Numbered from the stretch's first letter, positions 38,252 to 47,969 are shown. The stretch is 61,222 nt of DNA from Candidatus Anstonellales archaeon (GCA_038869735.1 JAWCQO010000007.1:1-61222); one strand, 5' to 3'. The notes: generated by a model not told the origin, from the letters alone. A program made the numbers and translations.

Positions 38252-39027
38252 ATCTCTGCGAAAGATCTGGAAAAGCTTACAAGTTTCCTGATAGCTAAAT
38301 CTTCGGAGCCGCTATTTAAATATTTCGTGTAGAGACTGATTAGTTTGCTTCCAACAATCACACCACTAGCTCCATGTTTTAAGAACTCCAATGCATGTGA
38401 AGGCGAAGAAACACCAAAGCCAACAAAGAGCTCTTTTTTCTTTCCGGCAACAGAGCGTATTTTTTTTACAAACAGTAAACTGTCCTTTAAAATCGACTTT
38501 CGCTCGCCAGTAGTCCCGCTCACTGACACGATGTAAGTGAATGGGTGGCTTGAATTGATAATTTTCTTTGCGCGCCGGACGTAAGTTGAAAGGGAAACCA
38601 TACCAATCAAGCCCATATTGCTCTTTTTGAGGGCATCAGAAAACGAAGGGTCTTCTCCAAATGGTAGGTCCGGAACGATGAGGGCAGATATACCACATTT
38701 TTTTGAATCTGAAATAAACTTTTCTTTTCCATAAGAAAAGATGGGGTTGTAATACGTCATGAAGGCGAGAGGCACGTTTGTGCATGACGATATTTTGTGA
38801 GCTATTTGCATAGCTTGTCTTATTCCTCCACCGTTTGAAAGGGCTCGCTGACTTGCCTCCTGAATTGCAGGGCCGTCTGCGATTGGGTCAGAGAAAGGGA
38901 TGCCAAGCTCTATAAGGTAGGAGTAGGGAGCAAGCGCTATAGCTGCTTTTATTGTAAATGAAGCGGATGGGTCTCCACAACATAGATATGGAATGAATTT
39001 CATATAATCACTGAAGGCTACGTACAT
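38248..39027 (-). CDS. trpA: tryptophan synthase alpha subunit
   Basis: TIM-barrel enzyme cleaving indole-3-glycerol phosphate to indole. Visible signatures are [23 protein letters not shown] (catalytic Glu and Asp), [24 protein letters not shown] and [11 protein letters not shown]. 259 residues. Overlaps trpB by 20 bases. Together with trpB it forms the synthase complex; the enzyme for its substrate (trpC) is not in this operon. Confidence 0.95.
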   Translation of the reverse strand: MYVAFSDYMKFIPYLCCGDPSASFTIKAAIALAPYSYLIELGIPFSDPIADGPAIQEASQRALSNGGGIRQAMQIAHKISSCTNVPLAFMTYYNPIFSYGKEKFISDSKKCGISALIVPDLPFGEDPSFSDALKKSNMGLIGMVSLSTYVRRAKKIINSSHPFTYIVSVSGTTGERKSILKDSLLFVKKIRSVAGKKKELFVGFGVSSPSHALEFLKHGASGVIVGSKLISLYTKYLNSGSEDLAIRKLVSFSRSFAEI

Positions 39028-40156
39028 ATTCTAAGTCTTTGTCTCCCCTTCCTGAGAGATTTACTATTACGCAGCTTTCTTTTGGTAAGTAGTGAAGGTA
39101 AGCGAGGGCGTGTGCAGATTCTAAGGCAGGGATTATCCCTTCAAGCCTTGAGAGAGTGTAGAACGCAGAAAGTGCCTTTGCATCTGAGATATGGACGTAT
39201 CGGACTCTTCCGATGCTATGTAGATATGAGTGTTGGGGACCAACAGCAGGATAGTCCAGGCCTGCTGAAACAGAATGTGTTTCTCTTATTTGGCCATCTT
39301 GAGTCTGAAGTACATATGTAAGACAGCCGTGTAATATTCCTTTTTGTCCATCACCGCTTAAGCGAGCAGCATGCTTTTTTGTGGAGATTCCCTTCCCTCC
39401 GGCTTCTACTCCAATCATAGAGACGTTGTCATTAAGAAAAGCCAAAAAAAGTCCTATGGCATTGCTTCCGCCACCAACACAGGCTACCAAATAATTTGGC
39501 AGTTGTTTTTCTAATTGTAGAATCTGTTTTCTTGCTTCCTTACCGATTATTGATTGAAAATAGGCTACTATTGACGGGTAGGGATGGGGCCCAAGTGCAG
39601 AGCCTAAGAGATAGTGAGTCGTATGATAGGAAGAGGAATAGTCGCGTAAAGCTTCGTTTATTGCATCTTTGAGTGTTTGGGAGCCAGAGCATACCGGAAT
39701 CACCCTTGCACCGAGAAGCTCCATCTTATAGACGTTTGGTTTTTGCCGCTCCATGTCTTTTTTTCCCATATATATGTCACAGGATAGTCCGAGGAGGGCA
39801 GCTGCAGTGGCAGTGGCTAAGCCGTGCTGCCCTGCTCCGGTTTCCGCGATAATTCTTTTTTTTCCCATTCTTTTTGCAAGCAAAGCTTGTCCAAGAGTGT
39901 TATTTATTTTGTGAGCTCCTGTGTGAAGTAGGTCTTCACGTTTGAGATATATCCTCATATTAAGCTTTTTGCTCAATCTCTCTGCAAAGTAAAGTGGAGT
40001 TGGTCTGCCTGCGTATTGAGAAAGAAGGGAAGCAAGTTCCCTTCTAAATTCGCCATTGCGGATTGCAGATAGGAATGAGGATTCAAGCTCTGAGAGGGGC
40101 GCAATCAAAGTTTCTGGTACGAATTGACCCCCAAAAATTCCAAAGTTCTTTTGCAT
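39008..40156 (-). CDS. trpB: tryptophan synthase beta subunit
   Basis: PLP enzyme joining indole and serine, 382 residues, TrpB1 type (short form that pairs with TrpA). PLP Lys lies in [10 protein letters not shown] (GAHKINN); the alpha/beta interface motif [12 protein letters not shown] and the phosphate-binding GGGSNAIG are present. Starts three bases after trpD. Confidence 0.96.
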   Translation of the reverse strand: MQKNFGIFGGQFVPETLIAPLSELESSFLSAIRNGEFRRELASLLSQYAGRPTPLYFAERLSKKLNMRIYLKREDLLHTGAHKINNTLGQALLAKRMGKKRIIAETGAGQHGLATATAAALLGLSCDIYMGKKDMERQKPNVYKMELLGARVIPVCSGSQTLKDAINEALRDYSSSYHTTHYLLGSALGPHPYPSIVAYFQSIIGKEARKQILQLEKQLPNYLVACVGGGSNAIGLFLAFLNDNVSMIGVEAGGKGISTKKHAARLSGDGQKGILHGCLTYVLQTQDGQIRETHSVSAGLDYPAVGPQHSYLHSIGRVRYVHISDAKALSAFYTLSRLEGIIPALESAHALAYLHYLPKESCVIVNLSGRGDKDLEYVRSLQ

Positions 40157-40159
40157 GAG

Positions 40160-41161
40160 TTAACACCTATTGGTAAAGGAAATGAACTGTTTCAGTTTTT
40201 CATAAGCAAGTTCTGAGGATAGCGATTTTTCTGCCAACATGACTCCCTGCTTTAGGGATGTTGCTTTTCCTCCAACATATATTGCGGCGGCAGCATTCAG
40301 AATCGCACAATCCCGCCCTGGCCCTTCTTCTTTCCCTGATAGAATGTGAAGCATTATATTAGCTGCATCTTTCCTGTCGCTTGGATGCGGGAGAGGCGCC
40401 TTTGAAAACCCAAAGGATGATGCTTCAAAATCATATTTTTTTATTTTACCTCCTTTAATCTCGCAAATATTTGTTTTGCCAAGGCCTATCTCATCCATTC
40501 CTTCTGAGTGGACGACCATGGCGCTCTCTGAACCAAGATGAAGAAGAACCGAAGCGAATTTTTCCAGGAGTGCGGGAGAAAATACCCCTAATACTTGTGC
40601 AGTTGCTCCTGCTGGATTCGTAAGAGGACCAAGGAGATTAAAGAATGTCCTGAACCCAAGCTCTTTTCTTATAGGCATCACATTTTTCATTGCAGGATGA
40701 AAAAATGGAGCGAACATAAAACCCACACCGATTTTTGATATGCATTCCTCAACTTTTTTAGGTTCAAGCATTTTTGCACCTAGGGCTTCAAGCACGTCCG
40801 CAGAGCCGCAAAAACTGGAAACTGCGCGATTACCATGCTTTGCTATTGGAACTCCTGCACCGGCAGCTATGAAGGCCGCGATTGTAGAAATGTTAAAGGT
40901 TCCTGAATTATCTCCTCCAGTACCGCAGGTATCCACGAGTTTTCTGCTTACTCTAGGATATATGCGTGTTGCGTTTTGACGCATCACTAGTGCAAAGGAA
41001 GCAAGCTCCTCTTCTGTTTCTCCTTTCATTCTCATTGCAGTTAAGAAGGAAGCAGTAAGGACTGGACTTAGAGAGCCGCCAATAATAAGGCGCATTGCCT
41101 GTGCGGCTTGGTCAGAATTAAGATTTTTGCCATCAACAACTCTTTTTAGGAGTTTTAGCAT
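40160..41161 (-). CDS. trpD: anthranilate phosphoribosyltransferase
   Basis: Second step of tryptophan synthesis: transfers phosphoribose from PRPP to anthranilate. 333 residues with the PRPP motif DTCGTGGDNSGTFNIST and KHGNRAVSSFCGSADVLEALG, then GFMFAPFFHPAMK and FNLLGPLTNPA. Overlaps trpG by 29 bases, so translation is coupled. Confidence 0.95.
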   Translation of the reverse strand: MLKLLKRVVDGKNLNSDQAAQAMRLIIGGSLSPVLTASFLTAMRMKGETEEELASFALVMRQNATRIYPRVSRKLVDTCGTGGDNSGTFNISTIAAFIAAGAGVPIAKHGNRAVSSFCGSADVLEALGAKMLEPKKVEECISKIGVGFMFAPFFHPAMKNVMPIRKELGFRTFFNLLGPLTNPAGATAQVLGVFSPALLEKFASVLLHLGSESAMVVHSEGMDEIGLGKTNICEIKGGKIKKYDFEASSFGFSKAPLPHPSDRKDAANIMLHILSGKEEGPGRDCAILNAAAAIYVGGKATSLKQGVMLAEKSLSSELAYEKLKQFISFTNRC

Positions 41162-41747
41162 AATCGGAAACCTCCAAGAAGTTTTTTAGTATGAGCTTAC
41201 CCTGTTGAGTCATTATAGATTCGGGATGAAACTGAACACCGAAAATAGGAAGAGTTATGTGTGAGACGGCCATGATAGCTTGATCGGAAGTGCTGCGCGC
41301 AGTAACTTTGAGGCAGGATGGAAGAGTGGTCTCTTCGGCGATAAGCGAGTGATAGCGCATTACCTGCAACGGGCTTTTAACTCCATTAAATATCCCTTCT
41401 TCACTGTGAGTTATAATGTCAGTTTTTCCATGCATAGGTTTTCTTGCGCGGATTATTCTCCCACCAAAAACTGAAATTATACCCTGATGGCCAAGACAGA
41501 CGCCCAATATTGGAGTGTTGGTCCCAAGTACTGAGATAACCTTGCGGCATATTCCAAAGTCCTTTTCGTTTTCAGGGTTTCCGGGACCTGGTGAAATCAC
41601 TATGTGGGAATAATGTTTATTGATTATCTCCTCAATCCCAACAGCGTTGTTGCGCACAACTTCTGTTAGGCATCCCAACTCTGAAAGATACTGATACAGA
41701 TTATAAGTAAATGAATCAAAGTTGTCAATCAACAAAACGCGTTTCAT
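41133..41747 (-). CDS. trpG: anthranilate synthase glutamine amidotransferase component
   Basis: Class I glutaminase supplying ammonia to TrpE. 204 residues: IDNFDSFTYNLYQYL, SPGPGNPE, the nucleophile Cys in ILGVCLGHQGI and the catalytic His in FGVQFHPESIMT. Starts 14 bases after trpE. Confidence 0.95.
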   Translation of the reverse strand: MKRVLLIDNFDSFTYNLYQYLSELGCLTEVVRNNAVGIEEIINKHYSHIVISPGPGNPENEKDFGICRKVISVLGTNTPILGVCLGHQGIISVFGGRIIRARKPMHGKTDIITHSEEGIFNGVKSPLQVMRYHSLIAEETTLPSCLKVTARSTSDQAIMAVSHITLPIFGVQFHPESIMTQQGKLILKNFLEVSDYAKTPKKSC

Positions 41748-41761
41748 ATGTTACACCTCTT

Positions 41762-43123
41762 CTATTGTCCGATTGCCGCTAGGTATCTATCTTCGCCCAA
41801 CGCATGCAAAAGGGAGCGCGACTTGTTCTCAATTTCTTCAAATTCCTTTTCAGGTATGCTATCATAGACTATTCCTGCACCTGCCTGCACGTATGCCCTG
41901 TTTTTGGAAGCAAAGAGTGTTCTAATTGCTATTGCAAAATCTGCGTTTCCGTTGGGAGAAAAGTAGCCTACAGCTCCCGCGTACGGTCCTCGTGATGTGC
42001 CTTCAAGCTCATCTATTATTTCTATTGCCCGTATTTTTGGAGCTCCGGATACGGTGCCTGCGGGAAAGATTGAATTAAAGATGTCATAACTATCCTTCCC
42101 TTTTGAAATTTTTGCTTTAACAAGTGAAACAAGATGCTGGACGTGAGAATATTTGTGGATTGACATGATCTCCGGAACCGAGATACTTCCTATTTTAGCT
42201 ACTCTCCCTATATCATTTCGCGTTAGGTCGACAAGCATCAGGTGTTCGGCTCGCTCTTTTTCATCTGAAAGAAGCTCCCTTTCGAGGAATTCGTCTTCTT
42301 CTTTAGTTTTTCCGCGTGGGCGGGTGCCTGCAATTGTAGCGTAACTTGTAATTTCTTTTCCTTCTAACCGAAAAAGATTTTCAGGGCTTGACCCTATTAA
42401 CTGCCTGTCTCCAAATTTTAGGTAATATAGGTACGGGGAAGGATTTATTGCTTTGAGTTTTTTGTAAAATGGGACAAGGCTTCCAACGAATTTTATTTCG
42501 TAGCGGTTTGAGAGAACAACCTGAAAGATTTCTCCAGCTTTTATATACTCTTTAGCTGTGTTTACCATAGATAGAAATTTTTCTTTTCCCACTTTGCACT
42601 TTTGGTTATACATCTGCATCGCGTCGTTAGAGAAAGAGGCATCTTTTATATACGAGAGAAGAAGTTCAAGCCTGTTTTCGTTAGAGTAGATGTATTTTAT
42701 AGTTCCTTTTCGATGGTCAAATACAACTGCATCGCTAAACATCCCAAACTCAAAATCTGGAAAATTTACCTCATCATTAGGTGAGGACTGGAAGTTTTCT
42801 ATATAGCGTACATAATCAAATGAAAAATATCCCACTGCGCCTCCAAGAAAGCCCTGTCCTTTAAATGAAGACTTACCGACCTCGTTTTTTAAGTGTAGCA
42901 GAGGATTTTTAGTGTCAGTTTCCTCTCCATCAATTTTGAGGCATCCGTTTTTTAGGGACATATGGCTGTAAGGTAGAAAGCCGATGAACGAAAAGCGTGC
43001 GAGTTTTTTTGGACCTTCGCTACTTTCAAGAAGAAATGCGTCTTGGCTGTTTTCTAAAATAGCTGAGAAGAGGTCTGGTGGGGATATGTGTAAATCTAAG
43101 AGTATTTCTTTTGGAGGATTCAT
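41762..43123 (-). CDS. trpE: anthranilate synthase component I
   Basis: Converts chorismate to anthranilate, 453 residues. The N-terminal [19 protein letters not shown] is the inhibitor-binding LLES-type motif, which suggests tryptophan feedback and favours TrpE over PabB. Catalytic region: [55 protein letters not shown] and [12 protein letters not shown]. First gene of the trpEGDBA-protease operon, with a TATA-like TTAAATAG inside the box region upstream. Confidence 0.95.
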   Translation of the reverse strand: MNPPKEILLDLHISPPDLFSAILENSQDAFLLESSEGPKKLARFSFIGFLPYSHMSLKNGCLKIDGEETDTKNPLLHLKNEVGKSSFKGQGFLGGAVGYFSFDYVRYIENFQSSPNDEVNFPDFEFGMFSDAVVFDHRKGTIKYIYSNENRLELLLSYIKDASFSNDAMQMYNQKCKVGKEKFLSMVNTAKEYIKAGEIFQVVLSNRYEIKFVGSLVPFYKKLKAINPSPYLYYLKFGDRQLIGSSPENLFRLEGKEITSYATIAGTRPRGKTKEEDEFLERELLSDEKERAEHLMLVDLTRNDIGRVAKIGSISVPEIMSIHKYSHVQHLVSLVKAKISKGKDSYDIFNSIFPAGTVSGAPKIRAIEIIDELEGTSRGPYAGAVGYFSPNGNADFAIAIRTLFASKNRAYVQAGAGIVYDSIPEKEFEEIENKSRSLLHALGEDRYLAAIGQ

Positions 43124-43143
43124 AAGGGAAAATTAAAAAATAA

Positions 43144-43179
43144 TGTACTATTTAATACTTTTGCGTACAAAAAAGTACA
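43144..43179. promoter_or_regulatory. phased TGTACA-like boxes, candidate trp operator
   Basis: Three related hexamers, TGTACT (43144-43149), CGTACA (43164-43169) and AGTACA (43174-43179), lie 20 and 10 bp apart, hence on one helix face. They overlap the TATA-like TTAAATAG of the minus-strand trp promoter. TGTACA TRP boxes are the operator of the TrpY regulator in Methanothermobacter, which is also encoded divergently from trpE. The similarity is suggestive, not proof. Confidence 0.5.
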
Positions 43180-43224
43180 TAAAGAAAATAAAGGGTTTGA
43201 GGAGCGCTCTCTGGGTGATGCAGT

Positions 43225-43728
43225 ATGTGGAAATGGGTTTTGGAGGCTTTTTCTGATTCTCCTGCAAAGTTAGCTGTAGCAAGAAAAATGATTGAAAATG
43301 GACTCTGTTTGAACAAAGATGGAAAAGTCTGCTGCGGGGATATTGAAATAAAGGAAATTAGCCTTGCAAAAGCTTGTGGCGTTGATAGGAGAGTAGTGTC
43401 TGCAACTATAAAAAGGATACTGGCAGATGAGAGGCTTTCAGTCATTTTCTTGAAAATAAGGCCTGCAGGAGCTATGCTCAAAGATATTGCCCAAGAGTTC
43501 GGGTTTGGTGTTGTTGAACTCGAGGCTGATGCAAAGAGACCTGCGATTATTGCAAATGCAACGCGCTTTTTGGGAAATGCAGGTATAAGTATAAGACAGA
43601 TATATGCAAAAGACCCGGATCTTTTCGAGAATCCAACTCTAATAATAATAGCTGAAAAGAGGATACCGGGTAACCTCTTAAATAGTTTTAGGCGGATTCC
43701 GGGGGTGAGGAAAGTCAGTATACTATAA
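43225..43728 (+). CDS. HTH/ACT-domain regulator (TrpY-like, COG2150 type)
   Basis: 167-residue predicted regulator of amino-acid metabolism. The N-terminal half has a helix-turn-helix (EISLAKACGVDRRVVSATIK, about 50-70). The C-terminal half is an ACT-like ligand-binding domain (RPAIIANATRFLGNAGISIRQIYA ... LIIIAEKRIPGNLL). It is divergent from trpE across 101 bases containing repeated TGTACA-like boxes, so it probably represses trp genes in response to tryptophan (inference). ATG 43225 has GGTGAT at 43214-43219. Confidence 0.85.
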   Translation: MWKWVLEAFSDSPAKLAVARKMIENGLCLNKDGKVCCGDIEIKEISLAKACGVDRRVVSATIKRILADERLSVIFLKIRPAGAMLKDIAQEFGFGVVELEADAKRPAIIANATRFLGNAGISIRQIYAKDPDLFENPTLIIIAEKRIPGNLLNSFRRIPGVRKVSIL

Positions 43729-43855
43729 TTATAAAGGAGTAGGTTGAAAATATTCAGATAGTGCAAGGATGTGCTGCTTCTTTTTTGTAGCTGTTAGTAA
43801 AATAGCTGGGTGGCGGCTTTTCTTGCAGATAAATAGAATGTAGGTGAGAAAAGAA

Positions 43856-44017
43856 ATGAATGAAGAACGTGAAGGAAGAGGAAGATTCGGAGCAGGACGG
43901 GAGATGTACAATGTAACTTGTTCTGACTGTGGGCAAGGAGCTCAAGTTCCCTTTAAGCCTACCGAAGGAAGGCCCGTATATTGCCGCGAGTGTTATAGAA
44001 AACATAGGAAATTCTAA
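43856..44017 (+). CDS. small CxxC zinc-ribbon protein
   Basis: 53-residue protein with an RG-rich N-terminus (EGRGRFGAGREM) and a zinc ribbon: Cys22/Cys25 (CSDCG) and Cys43/Cys46 (CRECY), with VPFKPTEGRPVYC between. This matches the known CxxC-x17-CxxC small zinc protein family. ATG 43856 has AGGTGA eight bases upstream. A T-rich run (44071-44087) follows the gene. Probably RNA- or protein-binding; function unknown. Confidence 0.85.
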   Translation: MNEEREGRGRFGAGREMYNVTCSDCGQGAQVPFKPTEGRPVYCRECYRKHRKF

Positions 44018-44065
44018 GACTAAGAACAGAATAGTTGAATGGCTATGTTAGAGAGAACATTAGAA

Positions 44066-44088
44066 TTTCCCTTTTTTTCTTTTTTTAA
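44066..44088 (+). terminator. T-rich terminator
   Basis: T7 and T7 runs at 44072-44086, separated by one C, follow the zinc-ribbon gene by about 50 bases and precede the TATA box of the next gene. Confidence 0.5.
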
Positions 44089-44149
44089 CACAAGAAAAAG
44101 AATTTAAAGTTTATATAAGTTATGAATGAAACTAGGAGGTGATATTTTA

Positions 44150-44506
44150 ATGGGAAAGGAAACCGGCATATTGGGTATTGTAGGGCCGTATTCTTATATA
44201 GTTGGTGTCATAGTTGCCCTACTTGCTGGGATAGTATCGCCTGGCAATGGAGTAATCATGTGGGTATTGGGAGTGCTAGGGTTGCTCGTTGGGTTGTTGA
44301 ATGTTACTGACAAAGAAGTTCAGTTGTTTCTTACAGCAGCAATTGCATTTTTACTATCAGCCAACTCGCTCGTAGGATTGTCAGCAGTACTTCCAACACT
44401 CGGAGAGTGGATGCCAAAGGTTCTTTCTTATTTGGTTGTCTTCACGGCTCCGGCTGCTGCGATAGTTGCAATCAAGGCACTCTATGAAGTATCAAGGGAT
44501 AGATAA
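44150..44506 (+). CDS. small polytopic membrane protein, probably highly expressed
   Basis: 118 residues with four hydrophobic segments and little else (GPYSYIVGVIVALLAGIV, MWVLGVLGLLVGLLNV, FLTAAIAFLLSAN, YLVVFTAPAAAIVAIKALY). No family name recognised. The signals are unusually strong: TATA-like TTTATATAAG at 44111-44120, a perfect GGAGGTGAT at 44133-44141 and ATG at 44150, then a hairpin-plus-T terminator. ATG 44126 in the same frame overlaps the ribosome site and is unlikely. Confidence 0.8.
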   Translation: MGKETGILGIVGPYSYIVGVIVALLAGIVSPGNGVIMWVLGVLGLLVGLLNVTDKEVQLFLTAAIAFLLSANSLVGLSAVLPTLGEWMPKVLSYLVVFTAPAAAIVAIKALYEVSRDR

Positions 44507-44509
44507 AAC

Positions 44510-44575
44510 AAGAGATGGTTGAAAGAAAGGAGAGATAATGGGCTTCTCCCATCTCTTTGTTGTATTTTTTTCTAT
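44510..44575 (+). terminator. hairpin and T-run terminator
   Basis: AAGAGATGG (44510-44518) pairs perfectly with CCATCTCTT (44549-44557), followed by T-rich sequence from 44558 (TTGTTGTATTTTTTTC). Ends the transcript of the small membrane protein. Confidence 0.6.
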
Positions 44576-44730
44576 TTTTTTGTTTTTTATCATTGGCCTT
44601 ACGAAAAGCTATTGGAAACTAGAAAGAATATTGCGGCTGCGGTCTACAAGGAGCTTCATTTTTATGCAGTAGCTTTCTTTCGGCTTATAGGGATTTTATG
44701 ATTTTAAAGTAAAAGAATTAAAAGATTAAA

Positions 44731-45021
44731 TTATGATTCGACACTTTCTATGACTATCTTTCCTTCTTTTATAATTTTTAGCTGGCAAGCAAGTCTCTGG
44801 TTTTCGCGAGCAGAAGCCCCTTCAAGAGTCATCTTTTCATTATCTTCTTTTTCGGATAGGCATTCGGCCCCTTCCAGAACGTTACAGAGACAGGTAGTGC
44901 AAACACCTGCTCGACAGGTAAAAGGATAAAAGATTTTGTTTTTATCGGAGATTTCTGGAATCGTTGAACCTACAGCGGCTTCAACTTCCTTTTTCTGGGT
45001 TTTAAAGATTATTTTTGCCAT
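44731..45021 (-). CDS. [2Fe-2S] ferredoxin, plant/adrenodoxin fold
   Basis: 96-residue electron carrier. The cluster motif is CRAGVCTTCLC (C-x4-C-x2-C) with the fourth Cys in RLACQLKII, the classical [2Fe-2S] pattern. Monocistronic by spacing. Its partner is unknown; the hydrogenase or the Suf system in the same region are possible but unproven. Confidence 0.92.
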   Translation of the reverse strand: MAKIIFKTQKKEVEAAVGSTIPEISDKNKIFYPFTCRAGVCTTCLCNVLEGAECLSEKEDNEKMTLEGASARENQRLACQLKIIKEGKIVIESVES

Positions 45022-45078
45022 GGAACTTTTTTAGAGCCGATTAGTTTTTATGAATTGATACTATTTTGTTGGTTAAAT

Positions 45079-46752
45079 CTATTCTGGCCACCATACAGAC
45101 CCTCTTGCGCTGTTTGAAAGGTCGCTTCCAACAATTGCCATTGGGTCCTCTTTGTTTTTGCGAAGTATTGCCTTTAAGGTATCATTTGCAAGCACAATGC
45201 CCTGCTTTGTAATATAAAAATAAAGTTTTTCTAAAAGACCGAATACTTTCTGTGGTAATGTATTGCTCTCCCTCTCTTTTGATATTTTGAGAATTCCGTC
45301 TTGCATTTGTGAGTAGATTATAGCGTCTAACCTTGCATTTGTTTCTTTTCCATCTTTTAAATCGTGGAATAGAGCAACGAGCTCTTGAGGGGAAAGTCTC
45401 TTATTAGAGTTGGGAGGAAGCCAAAGGCGAGTGTGTCCTTTCCCAAAATCGTTTATCTGTTTTAGCCAGTAGAATATTTTGCCATTAGCCAAAAAAAAGT
45501 AGAGGCGAGGTTGGCTGTGAGAGTCTGATTCGTATATCTTCTGTGTTCTAAAACGCTCTGCCATCTCCTGACAAAAGGCAAGGTTTAGTGTAGTCTTTGA
45601 AAGCTTTGTGCCATATTTGGCGCTCCATTTGTTTAATATGAGATTAACGAAGGATTCGGCTTCATTTATGTTGCTCATGCGCCGATAAAGCTCTGCATTG
45701 TTGCGACCCTCAAATGTGGATTTTACCTTGCTTTTTATCTTTTCAAAATCGACAAAATCGTAAGGATCAACTGTGGAATTAAAGAAAGCAACGGCCTGGG
45801 CGTATTTTCTCACAAGATCAAGTCCTTTTTCAACAGATATCTCGCCATAGAGAATTCTCTCCAGAAGTCCCACTTCTGGAAGTTTTGAGTCGCAGGCTGG
45901 ATGGGCAACAACTATAAGAAGCCGCTTCCCATAGTTTTGGGTAAGTTCAGATAGGATTTTTTCTGCATCTTTTGTTACGTGGGTGCTTGGAGCATAATCA
46001 TAGTAGCCGCCAATAAAGTATTTTTCATAGATCTCCCTTTCAAGTTGGGGAGAATTTCCAATGAGGAGTATGTGTGGCCCGTTGGGGTTGGGGTTTGGCC
46101 CGGTATGCTTTGAAGGAAGCCAAGGTTCACGAAAATAGAGAGGTAGAGTTGCTTCTATGCCTGGAAGTGCAGTTATGTTGGCTTGAGAAAGGGTTTTTTC
46201 CATCTTCAGGAATAGGATATATTTGAAGTTGTTGTGCATCGTTTGGATAAAGTAATCAGTGTGAGCAAATGCAGCATTGATTGCACAGGAACCAAATGAA
46301 GAAACGCCATCATCAAGCATCATTTTGGTGGTATTTAATAGCACTTTATCTATCTTGCCAAGATGAAAGTGCATCTGAATAAAATAAACATTTTTGGGTT
46401 TTTTTGAGCTTTCCCGCTGTACTGCTTCTACGAGGGTATCAATGAATTTTGTGCCTTTGAGGCCCATCTTCTCAGACAAAGAAATTACAGTATGTTTATA
46501 TGCGAGAGCTGCAGCTTCTCTACTCTCATCTGGATTTAGAAAAAACGCCCTGAACTTATCTCCTGCCGTTTCAAGAAGTACAAAGAAATTGGAGCCGCCT
46601 TCAAGCCCTCGATTAAACATAAATCTTGCGTTGCTTGTGAAGGGTTCACCATCTACAAGCGGAAATCCTATGCGTTTCATTTCTGCTATTACGTCTCGTG
46701 TTCGAGTCGGGACTACGCTCTTTTTTATTATTGACATACGCACGGCAGACAT
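45079..46752 (-). CDS. 557-residue protein, possible PHP-like phosphoesterase
   Basis: Large soluble protein without a firm family. The middle (about 190-330) has features reminiscent of PHP metal-dependent phosphoesterases: an ALPGIEATLPLYF strand, GPHILLIG and LLIVVAHPACDSKLPEVG. The N-terminal 150 residues and C-terminal 150 residues are unassigned; the latter looks helical and basic. No membrane segment. Internal ATG six codons in is an alternative start. Assignment is tentative. Confidence 0.6.
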   Translation of the reverse strand: MSAVRMSIIKKSVVPTRTRDVIAEMKRIGFPLVDGEPFTSNARFMFNRGLEGGSNFFVLLETAGDKFRAFFLNPDESREAAALAYKHTVISLSEKMGLKGTKFIDTLVEAVQRESSKKPKNVYFIQMHFHLGKIDKVLLNTTKMMLDDGVSSFGSCAINAAFAHTDYFIQTMHNNFKYILFLKMEKTLSQANITALPGIEATLPLYFREPWLPSKHTGPNPNPNGPHILLIGNSPQLEREIYEKYFIGGYYDYAPSTHVTKDAEKILSELTQNYGKRLLIVVAHPACDSKLPEVGLLERILYGEISVEKGLDLVRKYAQAVAFFNSTVDPYDFVDFEKIKSKVKSTFEGRNNAELYRRMSNINEAESFVNLILNKWSAKYGTKLSKTTLNLAFCQEMAERFRTQKIYESDSHSQPRLYFFLANGKIFYWLKQINDFGKGHTRLWLPPNSNKRLSPQELVALFHDLKDGKETNARLDAIIYSQMQDGILKISKERESNTLPQKVFGLLEKLYFYITKQGIVLANDTLKAILRKNKEDPMAIVGSDLSNSARGSVWWPE

Positions 46753-46892
46753 GTTTATTTTATTGGAAAGAAATGGATATAAAGGTTTATGTTTTGATTG
46801 CTGGTAGGTTAAAGCTTTAAAGGCATGGAAGGGACTAATAAAAGAAAGTTCCTAAGCTAGCTAATAATGATTAATAAGACAATTTGATTAAG

Positions 46893-47651
46893 ATGAAATG
46901 TATGAACCGGATAGTCTTATTACGACATGGGGAAAGTATCTGGAATAAGGAGAACAGATTTACAGGGTGGGTTGATGTTCCTCTCTCCAAAAAAGGGAGG
47001 AGAGAGGCTAGAGAGGCAGGCAGAATATTGAAAGAGAAAGGATATACGTTTGATGTTGCTTATTGTTCCGTTCTCAAGCGCGCAATAGAGACTTTGGAGA
47101 TAGTGCTTGATGAATTGGGGATAGCGCCCCAGATAAAATACTCATGGAGACTAAATGAGAGACACTATGGCTCGCTGCAAGGCTTAAACAAAGCTGAGAT
47201 GGCAAAAAAATTCGGAGAGGAACAAGTAATGGCTTGGAGAAGGAGTTATTCTATAAGGCCGCCTCCGCTTAGCAGGACGGAAGCTGAGAAACTCGTGAAG
47301 GCACCTCTATATGCAGGAATAAAAATGTCAGAAATACCGCGATGCGAATCTTTAAGAGACACGGTTGCAAGACTTCTCCCTTATTGGAAAAAAGAGATTG
47401 CGCCTATGATAAGAGCTGGAAAGCGGGTGTTGATTTCGGCACACGGAAACAGCATTCGAGCAGTTGTGAAATATCTTGACAGGATATCTGATAGTGAGAT
47501 TGTCTCGCTTAACATACCAACAGGTATCCCTCTTGTTTATGAGCTAGACTCCAACCTAATGCCTATTAGGCATTATTACTTGGGAGATGAAGAAAAAATC
47601 AAAAAGATGATTGAAAAAATAGCCAATGCAGGGAGAGTTAAAGCCATCTGA
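46893..47651 (+). CDS. gpmA: 2,3-bisphosphoglycerate-dependent phosphoglycerate mutase
   Basis: Glycolytic/gluconeogenic mutase of the histidine phosphatase fold, about 250 residues. [24 protein letters not shown] holds the phosphorylated His; [25 protein letters not shown] and [15 protein letters not shown] complete the dPGM pattern. TTG 46884 and ATG 46902 are in-frame alternatives; no ribosome site is clear. Most archaea use the cofactor-independent enzyme, so this copy may be horizontally gained. Confidence 0.92.
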   Translation: MKCMNRIVLLRHGESIWNKENRFTGWVDVPLSKKGRREAREAGRILKEKGYTFDVAYCSVLKRAIETLEIVLDELGIAPQIKYSWRLNERHYGSLQGLNKAEMAKKFGEEQVMAWRRSYSIRPPPLSRTEAEKLVKAPLYAGIKMSEIPRCESLRDTVARLLPYWKKEIAPMIRAGKRVLISAHGNSIRAVVKYLDRISDSEIVSLNIPTGIPLVYELDSNLMPIRHYYLGDEEKIKKMIEKIANAGRVKAI

Positions 47652-47762
47652 AAAAGTAGTAGGACTGCTTAAAAAACTTTATGAAGAAAACAACATAGCA
47701 GATAAACTGAGATAACTCGCAAATAGATAGATAGCTTCAAATAATAAAAGGAGGTGTTTTTT

Positions 47763-47969
47763 GTGAGTAGGGTAGTAAGAAAAGAAGAATATGGTCCAAT
47801 AGAAATCAAAGTTGGAGGAGAGTCAAGATGGATTTGTATGTGTGGACTGTCAAAAAATGGACCGTTCTGTGATGGGTCACACCAAAAAACCAAAGGCGAA
47901 GAGGAAGGGGTGTTGTACGAGTATATGCCTGATGGTAGGAGAAGGAAAGTAAAGATACAGCCTATTTGA
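47763..47969 (+). CDS. CDGSH-type iron-sulfur protein
   Basis: 68-residue protein with one CDGSH [2Fe-2S] motif, CMCGLSKNGPFCDGSHQKT (three Cys, one His ligand). GTG 47763 is chosen because AGGAGGTG at 47748-47755 gives an ideal ribosome site; an upstream in-frame GTG 47754 lies inside it. A TATA-like TTAAAAAAC is near 47670. Redox or cluster-transfer role by family. Confidence 0.9.
   Translation: MSRVVRKEEYGPIEIKVGGESRWICMCGLSKNGPFCDGSHQKTKGEEEGVLYEYMPDGRRRKVKIQPI

Noticed and set aside
43152-43766. 204-codon minus-strand frame opposite the ACT-domain regulator
   Set aside because: The plus-strand protein has clear HTH and ACT features and a ribosome site; the antisense frame has no recognisable domain.
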